DNA from: an uncultured Glaciecola sp.
GTDB taxonomy: Bacteria > Pseudomonadota > Gammaproteobacteria > Enterobacterales > Alteromonadaceae
Direction: 5' to 3'
NCBI GenBank assembly: GCA_947496235.1
Contig: CANMCE010000005.1
Location: 1 to 64,000, forward strand
Length of the DNA: 64,000 nucleotides
Of the stretch, positions 9,708 to 18,084 are shown piece after piece. Under the pieces are notes generated by a model. The model did not search any database. It was not told the origin of the DNA and saw only the letters and a list, made by a program, of their open reading frames with translations. The first letter of the stretch is position 1. Every line of letters starts with the position of its first letter. The position numbers were made by a program, and so were the translations under genes.

Positions 9708-10322
9708 ATGGGATTTTTTGACAACAAAACTACGACTAAATCTGTTGATACAAAAAGCACAGATAACCTGGCCTCGCCTTACGAAGCCGGCGCAAGCTCA
9801 ATATCGCATGAAATGATTAAGGAAAAAGAGAGTGTATTGACTTTTATGGCGAAAATTAGACATAGGAACCTGAAAAGTCAGCAAGTCGAAGCGCAGTTAC
9901 GTGAGTTAACATCGAATGTACTCAAGGCGCAAAACGATCATATAAGACATCAACTTGAGTTGGGCTTAGACAAAAAAAAGAAAGAAGAATATTTAAAGTA
10001 CCAAGCGGACATAGCGGTTATTGATAAAGAAATTGTTGAACTTTCCCATAGTATGGCAAAGTCATTGGTCGAACTTTCTTTTGATTCTGCTGAAGAGAGC
10101 TTTACCTTGGAAAATTCATCTTTCGAACGATTTCAATTAATGTATGATAATGGAAAGATTACTAAACAGCAGTTTGAGCTTCAAAAACAAAAAATAATGT
10201 CCTGTACTAACGCCCTGCAAAATAGATTGGAAAGTATGGTGTCGACTATTTTGGACAACGGCATGAAGACCTTTGAACATACCGTACAACTATTTTGTGA
10301 AACTAAAATAGATAAGATGTAG
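9708..10322 (+). CDS. Unknown coiled-coil protein, 204 residues
   Basis: This protein starts MGFFDNKTTTKS, has no signal peptide and is rich in Glu, Lys and Gln heptads between residues 40 and 130, so a cytosolic coiled coil is likely. A GRKxSxxQF-like stretch (GKITKQQFELQKQKIM) near residue 157 resembles short helical linker segments but defines no family. It sits 60 bases after the DUF4407 gene, with a GAGG before its ATG, and is followed by a strong terminator. That makes it the last gene of that transcript. It may bind the DUF4407 coiled coil. Function unknown. Confidence 0.7.
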   Translation: MGFFDNKTTTKSVDTKSTDNLASPYEAGASSISHEMIKEKESVLTFMAKIRHRNLKSQQVEAQLRELTSNVLKAQNDHIRHQLELGLDKKKKEEYLKYQADIAVIDKEIVELSHSMAKSLVELSFDSAEESFTLENSSFERFQLMYDNGKITKQQFELQKQKIMSCTNALQNRLESMVSTILDNGMKTFEHTVQLFCETKIDKM

Positions 10323-10353
10323 GATCATCTTTGTTTTCACAGCTCCAATTTTG

Positions 10354-10390
10354 AAAAGTACTTGTAATCTAGCAAGTACTTTTTTGTTTT
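10354..10390 (+). terminator. Strong intrinsic terminator
   Basis: A perfect 11-bp stem, AAAAGTACTTG (10354-10364) with CAAGTACTTTT (10373-10383), an 8-base loop and a T-rich tail. It ends the 6696-10322 gene group and separates it from the 10431 gene. Confidence 0.85.
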
Positions 10391-10430
10391 CCACCTAAAC
10401 GAATTAAATGAATAATTGGCAATCTATAAG

Positions 10431-11966
10431 ATGAAAAGCTCCGAGATTGAAAAGTCATTTGGCTCAACGTTTGACCATTGGTATTTTCCCCTTCAAGCAA
10501 GTTTTCCTCAATTTCTCAACGAGTATTTAGATTCCTTTATTGGGACCAACCCTCACTTTGACATGGTACAAAGAGAGGCGTTCGTGGAATCAGTTTTTCA
10601 TTCATTTTCGTTGAGTATTTCGGAGAAAAAACGAGTGCTTCGTGAATACAGCAATTTGTCCCAATTTCAATTGGATGAATTGTTAAAAGTATTTATTGAA
10701 GAGACCAAAAAGTTTCAGCAATTAGAAGTTGAGCACCCGCACGATGTCTCTAAACTAAAACTAAATCGAGGATTGGATTGGATATTCATTTTAGAAAATA
10801 TTGATTATTCAGTCGCCGTATTAGATTTAGCCTACAAAGCTGATTTAACTTTTGTTGCTACCTATTGTTTACAGAAACTAGAACAACAAGATTTGACCAA
10901 AGAATACATACTAGTTTTTGAATCTGTCAAAGACGCTGTTAAGCTTTCTACTTTTCAGTGGAATTATTACCTGCATTGCTTATCAGAGCAAAACGCTTTA
11001 GAAACACTTAAATACGTTACCATTCCCGAAGCTAAAAAAACGCCGTTTCTAGATGCGGTACGCGGTTCCTACGTATTGAAAAAATTCAATTTCCGGAAAT
11101 TTCCAGAGAAGCTATTAACTCCCGTCTTCAACCTAATTAAGAGTAAAGAGACAGATTTAGTTAAAAATCAATTTTTAGATGATTTGAAATTCTATTATTT
11201 GTTTAAAACCAGAAACTTAAATAAGTTTTTTATCCGTTCTATAAAACTGTTTTTATCAAGCTATAAAAAAAGTATCTTTGATGTGAAAAGAGATTTCACC
11301 TGGTTTCAAAAGAGTTTTATGTATATTTTTCCTATATACGTTCACCTTAGTCCAGGCGACCTGAGGTACATTTTACATTTTTTACATCAAGCATTGGTTA
11401 GACAGCTAGACGCAGCGGAACATAAAATGGGAGACGTAGCGTTAAGGTCATTTTACGATGAAAACGCTGACTATATTTTGTCACTGGCGACGACTTTACT
11501 GTTAACGCCTAACAATCAACACCAATACTTTGAAATTATCAATAAACACCCAAGACTCAAAGAATCATCCGAAGTGTTCGCCAATATTCTTCTGCAAACA
11601 AATCAGATGCTTGATCCAGCATTTTTAGAATATAGCATCGACTATTATATTAACGATAAAAAAGACAATATTCGCAACCAGTATTATTTGTATCAGTCTC
11701 TTTTAGTTGTAGATAAACCATCGGCAGCAAGCTATGTGTTAGGCAAAATAAGAACGAACAAATACGCCTATGAATTACCTGAGACTCTAGCAGCACTAAA
11801 TACCAATACTTTTACTAGCACTGTAGATTACGGGATCTACTCAAAATGCATCGGCAACCTAAAAGCCGAAATTGAGACGTGTAAAAAAAAGACATGCTTG
11901 GATTTAAGTTTTCAGGAGTACTTGGCGAAGGCTGAGGAAAATGGTGACGATCACCGAAGTGAATAA
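10431..11966 (+). CDS. Unknown large alpha-helical protein, 511 residues
   Basis: A cytosolic-looking protein with no signal or membrane segment. It is rich in Phe, Tyr, Leu and Lys, with many short amphipathic helices (YDENADYILSLATTLLLTPNN, DYGIYSKCIGNLKAEIETC) that recall helical-repeat scaffolds, though I could not define a repeat unit. It starts 40 bases after the terminator at 10354, so it either has its own promoter or depends on read-through. An in-frame TTG at 10416 is an alternative start 5 codons upstream. Neither start has a strong ribosome site. Function unknown. Its position suggests a link with the DUF4407 cluster. Confidence 0.68.
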   Translation: MKSSEIEKSFGSTFDHWYFPLQASFPQFLNEYLDSFIGTNPHFDMVQREAFVESVFHSFSLSISEKKRVLREYSNLSQFQLDELLKVFIEETKKFQQLEVEHPHDVSKLKLNRGLDWIFILENIDYSVAVLDLAYKADLTFVATYCLQKLEQQDLTKEYILVFESVKDAVKLSTFQWNYYLHCLSEQNALETLKYVTIPEAKKTPFLDAVRGSYVLKKFNFRKFPEKLLTPVFNLIKSKETDLVKNQFLDDLKFYYLFKTRNLNKFFIRSIKLFLSSYKKSIFDVKRDFTWFQKSFMYIFPIYVHLSPGDLRYILHFLHQALVRQLDAAEHKMGDVALRSFYDENADYILSLATTLLLTPNNQHQYFEIINKHPRLKESSEVFANILLQTNQMLDPAFLEYSIDYYINDKKDNIRNQYYLYQSLLVVDKPSAASYVLGKIRTNKYAYELPETLAALNTNTFTSTVDYGIYSKCIGNLKAEIETCKKKTCLDLSFQEYLAKAEENGDDHRSE

Positions 11967-11988
11967 ATCACTCCGGTGAATTATCAAA

Positions 11989-12351
11989 CTATTTACCCAC
12001 CATATCTGCACTTTGTGCCAATCTAAACCCTAAGGTTTGCGACACGGTTTTGCGATCAAAGTTATATCTAAAATCGATATGCATTTTATCGGCTTTATCT
12101 AAATAATCTCCGCCTCTCACCGCATGCGCTTTGCATCGTTGCGTTTGACAAGCACTGCCATCTTGAGGTAGGTCCGACAAATCACGGGTGGAACAATCTG
12201 CCATCATTTCTTCTACATTACCGCGCATATCGTAAATACCAAACCCATTGGGTCGATAGCTAGCAACTTCTTTCAATTGACCAGCGCAGGCTTTGTTATA
12301 CGCATAAAACTGGTAGTTTGCTTGCTTACATCCGGTTTTTCGATCCCACAA
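11989..12351 (-). pseudogene. C-terminal fragment of a formylglycine-generating-enzyme-like protein
   Basis: The 120 residues match the C-terminal half of the FGE-sulfatase (SUMF1/EgtB-type) fold: RPNGFGIYDMRGNVEEMMADC, then AVRGGDYLDKADKMHIDFRYN and TLGFRLAQS. Complete family members have roughly 230-300 residues and a leading 'G-F-MG' segment, which is missing. The frame is open upstream only to about 12410, where a stop occurs, and there is no ATG, only a TTG. It is most likely the stump of a larger gene lost by deletion. Confidence 0.65.
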
Positions 12352-12464
12352 AATGTTAGGCTCGTTGCTATTTGTAGTTTCCCCTTTAAGAATTAATAAA
12401 TGTGTGTGTAATTTTTAACCAATTATCAGCTGCGGTTTAGTGCTGTCTTCAAGGGACTGAACCT

Positions 12465-13799
12465 ATGCTATTTGCACAAAAGAAGCCTGCACTATATTTC
12501 TTAACCGCCTCACTGTTTGGTTTGATTGTTTTATTTGGACCAGTTTCTTACAATGATGAGCATAGGGTGCTGATAGGGTTTATCAGTGAGACTGTAAAGT
12601 TAGTCCTTGCCAATTATCTTCCATACATAGTTGTTTTCCTTTGTGTTCTCTCATCTGTTGGTGCTTTGTTCTACCGATTTTTTCCTAAACAGACTTTAGC
12701 GTTTAGTGCTCTCTCCAATATTTTCAAAATGAATTATCTTTGGTTGCTGTTGAATTGTGGAGGAACAAGTTTAGCGGTATTGGTTTTATTTCAGATTGGA
12801 CCGGTCTGGTTATGGGGCGATAATACTGGAGGATTAGTCTTATATGATCTTCTAGTAAGTATTTTGGTTGCCGTTGCTTTGGGTTGCATTGTTTTACCCT
12901 TACTCACAGACTTTGGACTTATGGAGTTTGTAGGCGTTCATGCGGATAAATGGTTTAGGCGACTATTTACCTTACCTGGGAGAAGTGCTGTAGATGCATT
13001 CGCATCATGGTTTGGAGGTAGCACTATCGGGCTGATTGTAACATCGAATCAAATGAAGGCTGGGTTTTATACACAACGTGAAGCTGTTGTAATTGCTACT
13101 AACTTTTCCATTGTTTCCATTACCTTTACCCTAGTCATTTTAGATACACTACATCTTGCCAGCCACTTTTATCTTTTCTTTATAACTATGATTATTTCTG
13201 GTGGCGTCTGCGCCTTAACTTTGCCGCGAATTCCTCCGCTTTCTAGAATATCTAATGCTTACCTTAAACAACATCAACAAAAAGATAATAAACCTAGCGG
13301 CAGTAGCTTGCATAAAAGAGCATGGATAGCGGCGTTAGAAAGGGCAAGTCATACCCCAGATTCAAAACAATTAATCAATAGAATAATGGCGAACATATTG
13401 GAAGTTTGGTTTGGGGTGCTACCAGTCGCAATGTTTATCACCACTTTGGGATTATGTATAACCGAGTACACGCAGATATTTACATGGTTAGCGACACCAA
13501 TAACCTACTTACTTAATATCTTGCAAATACAGCAAGCAGACGCTGCGGCACCAGCTTTTTTAATAGGCTTTATTGATATGTTTCTACCGGCACTGGTCGG
13601 CGCAAATATTGAATCTGAAAGCACCAGATTCATCATTGCAGTGATAGCTGTTGGTCAGTTAATTTTTGCATCTGAAACCGCAATAATGATGCTTAAACTA
13701 GGATTGCCTATCAAAATTCTAGAGTTGGTCGTGGTATTTGTACTGCGCACCGTCATAATTCTTCCGATCGCAAAATTAAGTGCGCTTTTCTTTTTATAG
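12465..13799 (+). CDS. YjiH-family membrane protein with nucleoside-recognition (Gate) domains
   Basis: This 444-residue protein has about ten hydrophobic segments arranged in two halves linked by a charged loop near residue 270 (LKQHQQKDNKPSGSS), as in YjiH-like Gate proteins. Conserved-looking features include FASWFGGSTIGLIVTSNQMKAGFYTQREAVVIATNFSIVS in the first half and FLIGFIDMFLPALVGANIES in the second. Gate proteins are thought to carry or sense small solutes; the substrate of YjiH is not established. It stands alone, followed by a hairpin terminator. The start ATG has GGGAC upstream. Confidence 0.8.
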   Translation: MLFAQKKPALYFLTASLFGLIVLFGPVSYNDEHRVLIGFISETVKLVLANYLPYIVVFLCVLSSVGALFYRFFPKQTLAFSALSNIFKMNYLWLLLNCGGTSLAVLVLFQIGPVWLWGDNTGGLVLYDLLVSILVAVALGCIVLPLLTDFGLMEFVGVHADKWFRRLFTLPGRSAVDAFASWFGGSTIGLIVTSNQMKAGFYTQREAVVIATNFSIVSITFTLVILDTLHLASHFYLFFITMIISGGVCALTLPRIPPLSRISNAYLKQHQQKDNKPSGSSLHKRAWIAALERASHTPDSKQLINRIMANILEVWFGVLPVAMFITTLGLCITEYTQIFTWLATPITYLLNILQIQQADAAAPAFLIGFIDMFLPALVGANIESESTRFIIAVIAVGQLIFASETAIMMLKLGLPIKILELVVVFVLRTVIILPIAKLSALFFL

Positions 13800-13824
13800 T
13801 CTTTTCAACGAAGCTTTTTCTAAC

Positions 13825-13865
13825 CAACATTCAGTTCAATCATATCTGAGAATGTTGATTGTTTT
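13825..13865 (+). terminator. Probable terminator after the YjiH-like gene
   Basis: CAACATTC (13825-13832) pairs with GAATGTTG (13850-13857) around a 17-base loop and is followed by ATTGTTTTT. The loop is long, so strength is uncertain. Confidence 0.55.
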
Positions 13866-14080
13866 TGCAATCTAAATAATGAGGTATATTTTTCAGTTGG
13901 CCAATAAACAATAAAGTTACAAGTGATATTGGTCTAGTCAGGCGTGTAGTTTTTATATAATTTCATTAAGTAAGGTGAACTGTCAGAACCTAGTTTGAAG
14001 GCTTTTACACTTGCACTTTCTGCGTTCATCGGTATGCTTAAACAACACTACAAAGACTCACCGTTATTTCTTACTTTCAG

Positions 14081-14698
14081 ATGTCATTTCAACAATTTAT
14101 AGCAGGTTTTTTGGGCGCTGGCGCAATTGAAATTTTGGCGTCAATCTCGGGATTTTTATGTATTTACCTGTTGATCAAACGAAGCATCTGGAGTTGGTTT
14201 TTCGGGTTCATTCAGGTCAGCCTCTACACCTATATTTTTTATATAGCTAAGCTGTATTCAGACACGGGTTTGCACATTATTTACATGTTTTTACAAGTGT
14301 ATGGTTGGTGGAATTGGAAGCATAACAAAAGTGAAGGCAATGACCTCGTTATCGAAAATGGATCTTTGTTCTCGTTTTTAATTTGTTGGGGTGTTGTATT
14401 GCTTGCTACTGTTGTACTCGGTTTCACCATGGATGAGTATACGGATGCAAGTTTTGCTTATCCAGATGCATTCACTACAACGGCTTCTCTTGTTGCTCAG
14501 TTTTTACTGAGTAAGAGATACTGGTTTAACTGGATTTTCTGGATAATTGTCGATGTTGTTGCAGTTTATATTTATCTTCAAAAAGGCCTATACCCAACAG
14601 CAGCCTTGTACTTTACCCTACTTATCATGTGTTTTTTTGGGCTCTATGCTTGGTTAACACAATCCAAAACGCAAAATTTAGAATCTGCAAAAGCATAG
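14081..14698 (+). CDS. pnuC: PnuC-type nicotinamide riboside transporter
   Basis: This 205-residue inner-membrane protein has about seven hydrophobic segments and the PnuC hallmarks: RSIWSWFFGFIQVSLYTYIFY, then LHIIYMFLQVYGWWNWKH, and near the end YWFNWIFWIIVDVVAVYIY and FFGLYAWL. PnuC proteins take up nicotinamide riboside by facilitated diffusion, with metabolic trapping by phosphorylation. The next gene, 15 bases downstream, encodes the kinase that would do that phosphorylation, a common pairing in gammaproteobacteria and Bacteroidetes. No NAD-responsive riboswitch or operator was recognised upstream. Confidence 0.92.
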   Translation: MSFQQFIAGFLGAGAIEILASISGFLCIYLLIKRSIWSWFFGFIQVSLYTYIFYIAKLYSDTGLHIIYMFLQVYGWWNWKHNKSEGNDLVIENGSLFSFLICWGVVLLATVVLGFTMDEYTDASFAYPDAFTTTASLVAQFLLSKRYWFNWIFWIIVDVVAVYIYLQKGLYPTAALYFTLLIMCFFGLYAWLTQSKTQNLESAKA

Positions 14699-14713
14699 GA
14701 CCCCTTATTCCAC

Positions 14714-15244
14714 ATGAAAAATGTTAAACGCGTTGTATTCTTAGGAGCGCCCAGCACGGGTAAAACGACCATTGCTGAACTAGTAGCTGAACGCTATGAA
14801 ACGGAATTTGTGGCAGAATACGGTCGCGAGTATTGGCTTAAGCATCAGCAAAACCGATTACTTACACAGGAACAGTTGCTGCACATTGCCGAAGAACAAA
14901 TTCGCCAAGAAGACGACGCTATCAAACGAGCGAACAAGTTTCTTATCGTAGACACTAACGCCTTAACTACTTGGCATTTTGCCATAGATTATTATGGTAG
15001 TGCTCATCCTAAACTGGAAAAACTGGCAGATGAGAGCAAAGCGCGATTCGATGTGGTTTTTTTGTGCAAAGACGATATCCCCTTTGAAGACACTTGGGAA
15101 CGTAGCGGCCAAGTAAAACGCAGGGAGTTTCAAGATTTTATCACCCAGCAATTGAAGCAAAGGGACATCAGGTATACAGAACTATCAGGAAGTTTAGAGA
15201 ATAGATTCCAACAAGTCGCTCAGGTGCTAAGTGAATTAGCCTGA
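14714..15244 (+). CDS. NadR-like ATPase, probable ribosylnicotinamide kinase
   Basis: This 176-residue P-loop protein has the Walker A motif GAPSTGKTT at residues 11-19, then VAEYGREYWLKH and FLIVDTNALTTWHFAIDYYG, which match the C-terminal kinase domain of NadR (AAA_28). The NMN adenylyltransferase and HTH domains of full NadR are absent, so this is a stand-alone kinase converting nicotinamide riboside to NMN with ATP. It lies 15 bases after pnuC, and trapping of the imported nucleoside is its likely job. It could instead be a NadR-like kinase acting on another nucleoside. Confidence 0.85.
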   Translation: MKNVKRVVFLGAPSTGKTTIAELVAERYETEFVAEYGREYWLKHQQNRLLTQEQLLHIAEEQIRQEDDAIKRANKFLIVDTNALTTWHFAIDYYGSAHPKLEKLADESKARFDVVFLCKDDIPFEDTWERSGQVKRREFQDFITQQLKQRDIRYTELSGSLENRFQQVAQVLSELA

Positions 15245-15394
15245 ATAACCCAGTAAACCACCTTATTAATAATTTATTTTATTTTTTCAATTTTAATTGG
15301 AATAAATTATTTGTATGATGGAATAGAACACTACCTAATTACTATATCCAGACACTTAGGCAAAAAAAGCAAACTAGGCTTGCAGGGGACAGTC

Positions 15395-16447
15395 ATGTTA
15401 AATCGCAGAAACTTCATTCGATCTTTGGTCGCCAGTTTAGTGGTAGCGCCATCTTTGAGCCGAGCGGGCGATAACAAAGCATCTTTGCCCAAGCTTTTAC
15501 CGAAAAGGCTTTCTACTGGAAGTAAAGTAGCCATAGTGACACCCGCAAGCGCCGTGTTTGATCCTATGGATTTGCAAATTGCCAAAGAATCTTTCGAAGC
15601 CATAGGGCTGGAAGTTGTAGTGGGCAAACATGCACTTGACCGATTTGGATATCTAGCTGGCACAGATGAAAATCGTGCCGCGGATGTCAACGCAGCTTTT
15701 GCGGATCCATCCGTGGATGGTATCATTGCGTTGCGAGGCGGCTGGGGTTGTAACCGGATCCTTCCGTTGCTCGATTATGCGTCTATAGCGGCTAATCCCA
15801 AAATTCTGTTGGGATATAGTGATATTACCTCTTTGTTGAACGCAATCTATGCCAAAACTGGCATGGTGTCTTTCCATGGACCTGTGGGTATTTCGTATTG
15901 GTCGGATTTTCAAGTTGAACAATTGAAACAGCAGCTTTTCGATGCTCAAGCCACTGTTATGCGAAATTATCAAAAAGACACAAAACCTGTGGCTATGCGA
16001 GAGAATAGAACCCGTACAATTACCGGTGGTAAAGCAAAAGGTATTTTAGTGGGCGGTAATCTTACGGTCATGACCACTATGGTAGGTAGCCCATATATGC
16101 CAGATATGCGCGGTAAAATTCTCATGCTAGAAGATGTTGGTGAAAGTATCTATCGAATCGATCGATACTTATCTACGCTTAAATTGGCAGGGATACTCGA
16201 TCAGCTTGCTGGCATAGTCTTCGGGCATTGCAACGACTGCGGACCGCAAAGAGGCGGTTATGGAAGCTTTACTTTACCAGAAATATTTGAACAGTATTTT
16301 GCGCCACTAAAGATTCCCACCTATACAGGTGCTCAATTTGGGCATATTCGTGACAATCATATTTTAGCAGTAGGGGCAGAAGTAGAAATAGATGCGGATG
16401 CCGGCACTCTTAAAATGCTTTCACCCTCGGTCAAAAAAAATCATTGA
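15395..16447 (+). CDS. LD-carboxypeptidase, peptidase family S66
   Basis: This protein (350 residues from ATG 15395) has a twin-arginine-like signal, MLNRRNFIRSLVASLVVAPS. The S66 catalytic set is visible: nucleophile Ser in ILLGYSDITSLL, Glu in LEDVGESIYRIDR and His in TGAQFGHIRDN. LALRGGWGCNRILPLLDY is also typical. S66 enzymes remove the terminal D-Ala from murein tetrapeptides (LdcA) or hydrolyse microcin C-like compounds (MccF). With an export signal, the murein recycling role would be periplasmic. An upstream frame opens at 15311 but the ATG with AGGGGA 7 bases before it is preferred. Confidence 0.88.
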   Translation: MLNRRNFIRSLVASLVVAPSLSRAGDNKASLPKLLPKRLSTGSKVAIVTPASAVFDPMDLQIAKESFEAIGLEVVVGKHALDRFGYLAGTDENRAADVNAAFADPSVDGIIALRGGWGCNRILPLLDYASIAANPKILLGYSDITSLLNAIYAKTGMVSFHGPVGISYWSDFQVEQLKQQLFDAQATVMRNYQKDTKPVAMRENRTRTITGGKAKGILVGGNLTVMTTMVGSPYMPDMRGKILMLEDVGESIYRIDRYLSTLKLAGILDQLAGIVFGHCNDCGPQRGGYGSFTLPEIFEQYFAPLKIPTYTGAQFGHIRDNHILAVGAEVEIDADAGTLKMLSPSVKKNH

Positions 16448-16482
16448 GGGCTAAGTTAAAAAAACTAGCCCTTCCTCGTTTT
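16448..16482 (+). terminator. Terminator after the LD-carboxypeptidase gene
   Basis: GGGCT-A-AGTT (16448-16457) pairs with AACT-AGCCC (16463-16471) across an A5 loop, with one bulged A, followed by TTCCTCGTTTT. Confidence 0.65.
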
Positions 16483-16511
16483 GCTAAAAATAAGTTAAAT
16501 CCTGCCGACAT

Positions 16512-16528
16512 CTTAAGTAATCCTTAAT
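16512..16528. promoter_or_regulatory. Possible PmrA/QseB-type box upstream of the START-domain gene
   Basis: CTTAAG-N5-CTTAAT, two half-sites 11 bp apart, very like the repeats at 48216-48233 and 52143-52170. It lies about 210 bases before the START-domain gene, far for a typical box, and may be chance. Confidence 0.35.
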
Positions 16529-16739
16529 CCTTGTGGTGGATTATGGTGATCTGAACAATTTGTATTGTGCTGCACCCTTAGGCGTTTTTGTTGGCGTATA
16601 GGGTTTCGAGCACAATATAAAACACCTATTTACGTGTTTGTATTGTTAATTTTTAGCAAAAGTGTCAATAACCCTTTTCAGTTGTTCATAGGGACTTCAA
16701 TAGAAATTGATTCAAGGCACTTGAACACTCGACGGGTGA

Positions 16740-17384
16740 ATGGATATGAATACAACAGACAAGTTTTACACTTTGGCGAAAGCGTTATTGTGGCTTCTCG
16801 GTATATCGCTTAGTTTGAATCTTATGGCCAAGGTCAAAACAGAAGATTGGCAGCAGGTTAAAAGCGAGAATAATATTGTTATTTCTGTGGCCGCCGCTTC
16901 TTCGGGATATTCTTGGATTAAAGCTAAAACTAGACTGTCTGGAGAGCCAACAGATTTGGTAAGCTTATTGAATAACACAGCAGTAGCCGAGCAGTGGATA
17001 GACAATTGTAAAAAAGTAGAAATCTTGGAGACTTCCTCCCCCAATGAAGTTGTAGTGCGCACTGTTTTCAACGCGCCTTGGCCGGTTAAAGACAGAGAAA
17101 TGCTGACTCGTTCCATACTTACAATTGATCCTGAGACCGGCAGAATTACAATTAAGATTGAGGACGCTTCATCTTACTTGCCTTCGCCCAGCAAACTAGT
17201 GCGAATGCAGCATATTTCTGGAGAATGGCAACTGCAGCCAGTAGAAGACGGACATTATGAAGTGATCTATATTGGTTATGGGGAGCCCGCGGGCAATATG
17301 CCTGCGTGGATAGCAAATGAAATGCTGGTTAGTTCAATGATGACCACATTTAAAAATATGCAAAAACAGTTGCAGCCAATATAA
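16740..17384 (+). CDS. START-domain lipid-binding-type protein
   Basis: This 214-residue protein has an N-terminal hydrophobic signal or anchor (LAKALLWLLGISLSLNLMAK) and a START/SRPBCC-like domain: NIVISVAAASSGYSWIKAKTRL, VAEQWIDNCKKVEILE, VVVRTVFNAPWPVKDREMLTRS and IKIEDASSYLPSPSKLVRM. 'PWPVKDRE' is characteristic of bacterial START proteins. START folds bind lipids or other hydrophobic ligands in an internal cavity; the ligand here is unknown. It is probably periplasmic. It is a single gene ended by a 10-bp hairpin, with a CTTAAG-type repeat about 210 bases upstream. Confidence 0.82.
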   Translation: MDMNTTDKFYTLAKALLWLLGISLSLNLMAKVKTEDWQQVKSENNIVISVAAASSGYSWIKAKTRLSGEPTDLVSLLNNTAVAEQWIDNCKKVEILETSSPNEVVVRTVFNAPWPVKDREMLTRSILTIDPETGRITIKIEDASSYLPSPSKLVRMQHISGEWQLQPVEDGHYEVIYIGYGEPAGNMPAWIANEMLVSSMMTTFKNMQKQLQPI

Positions 17385-17419
17385 AGCTACTTAAGTTTTC
17401 TGTTTAACAATGTTAAGAA

Positions 17420-17442
17420 TTAGGGCAAAACATTTGCCCTAA
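17420..17442. terminator. Hairpin between convergent genes
   Basis: Perfect 10-bp stem TTAGGGCAAA/TTTGCCCTAA with a 3-base loop between the START gene and the response-regulator gene. The T-run is weak on either strand, but the position fits a shared terminator. Confidence 0.6.
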
Positions 17443-17520
17443 TAAACTTGTTGTAGAGACTGGCAGTGTTGAAAATAGCAAACTCAAAACCTGTGTTTTG
17501 TTTATTCGATTAACACTCTT

Positions 17521-17970
17521 TTAGTGGGTCAATATTGTTGAATTGTCCGTCCAATACATCAACATAACTTGTACTGCTGATATCAAACTACCGTAATCTC
17601 TAGGTTTAGTCATATAAGTATTACAACCAAGGCTGTAACATTCTTTTACGTCGATATCTGCATCAGAGGTTGAGAACATAATGACCGGAATATGACGGAA
17701 TCTTGTATCGCTGCGAAGTGAGGTCAACACTTCACGACCACCCATTTTGGGCATGTTAAGATCCAAAATAATAATGGATGGTAGTACTTTTTCATTACTT
17801 AGTTGCTCAATGAAATCAGTACCATCCACTGCCAATTTTATTTGCGAATTTGAGAGCTGATTTTCAATCAATGCATCTGTTAATAGCTCGCGATCATCTT
17901 CGTCGTCATCAACAATAAAGACGCAACTTAGCTCTCTCAATTTTTTTTGATTAATTTTCAACATTTCCAT
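17521..17970 (-). CDS. Single-domain response regulator of the phytochrome operon
   Basis: This 149-residue CheY-like receiver has no output domain. The acidic pocket (VFIVDDDEDDRELL), phospho-acceptor Asp70 (IIILDLNMPKMGG), Thr/Ser in VIMFSTSDAD and Lys in TYMTKPRDYGS are all present. The pattern 'DDDEDDRE' and 'DLNMPKMGGREVL' is that of Rcp1-type regulators paired with phytochromes. It lies 114 bases downstream of the bacteriophytochrome kinase on the same strand and is the likely phosphate acceptor. The signal may then pass to a further protein outside this window. Confidence 0.88.
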   Translation of the reverse strand: MEMLKINQKKLRELSCVFIVDDDEDDRELLTDALIENQLSNSQIKLAVDGTDFIEQLSNEKVLPSIIILDLNMPKMGGREVLTSLRSDTRFRHIPVIMFSTSDADIDVKECYSLGCNTYMTKPRDYGSLISAVQVMLMYWTDNSTILTH

Positions 17971-18084
17971 AATTTACCAAAAACCTCAAAACTCCAGATA
18001 GAAAGAATTTTCTACTGGTGACAATTTTCGCGAGTGCGTGTAGTTTGCTTTGAAATTAGCGCTTTTTCAATAAAATCAGATACA

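Noticed and set aside
13870-14080. NAD-related riboswitch or operator before pnuC
   Set aside because: No recognisable conserved motif or structured stem set was found.
16565-16813. Short plus-strand reading frame overlapping the START gene start
   Set aside because: No ribosome site, no family features, and it overlaps the well supported START gene in another frame.
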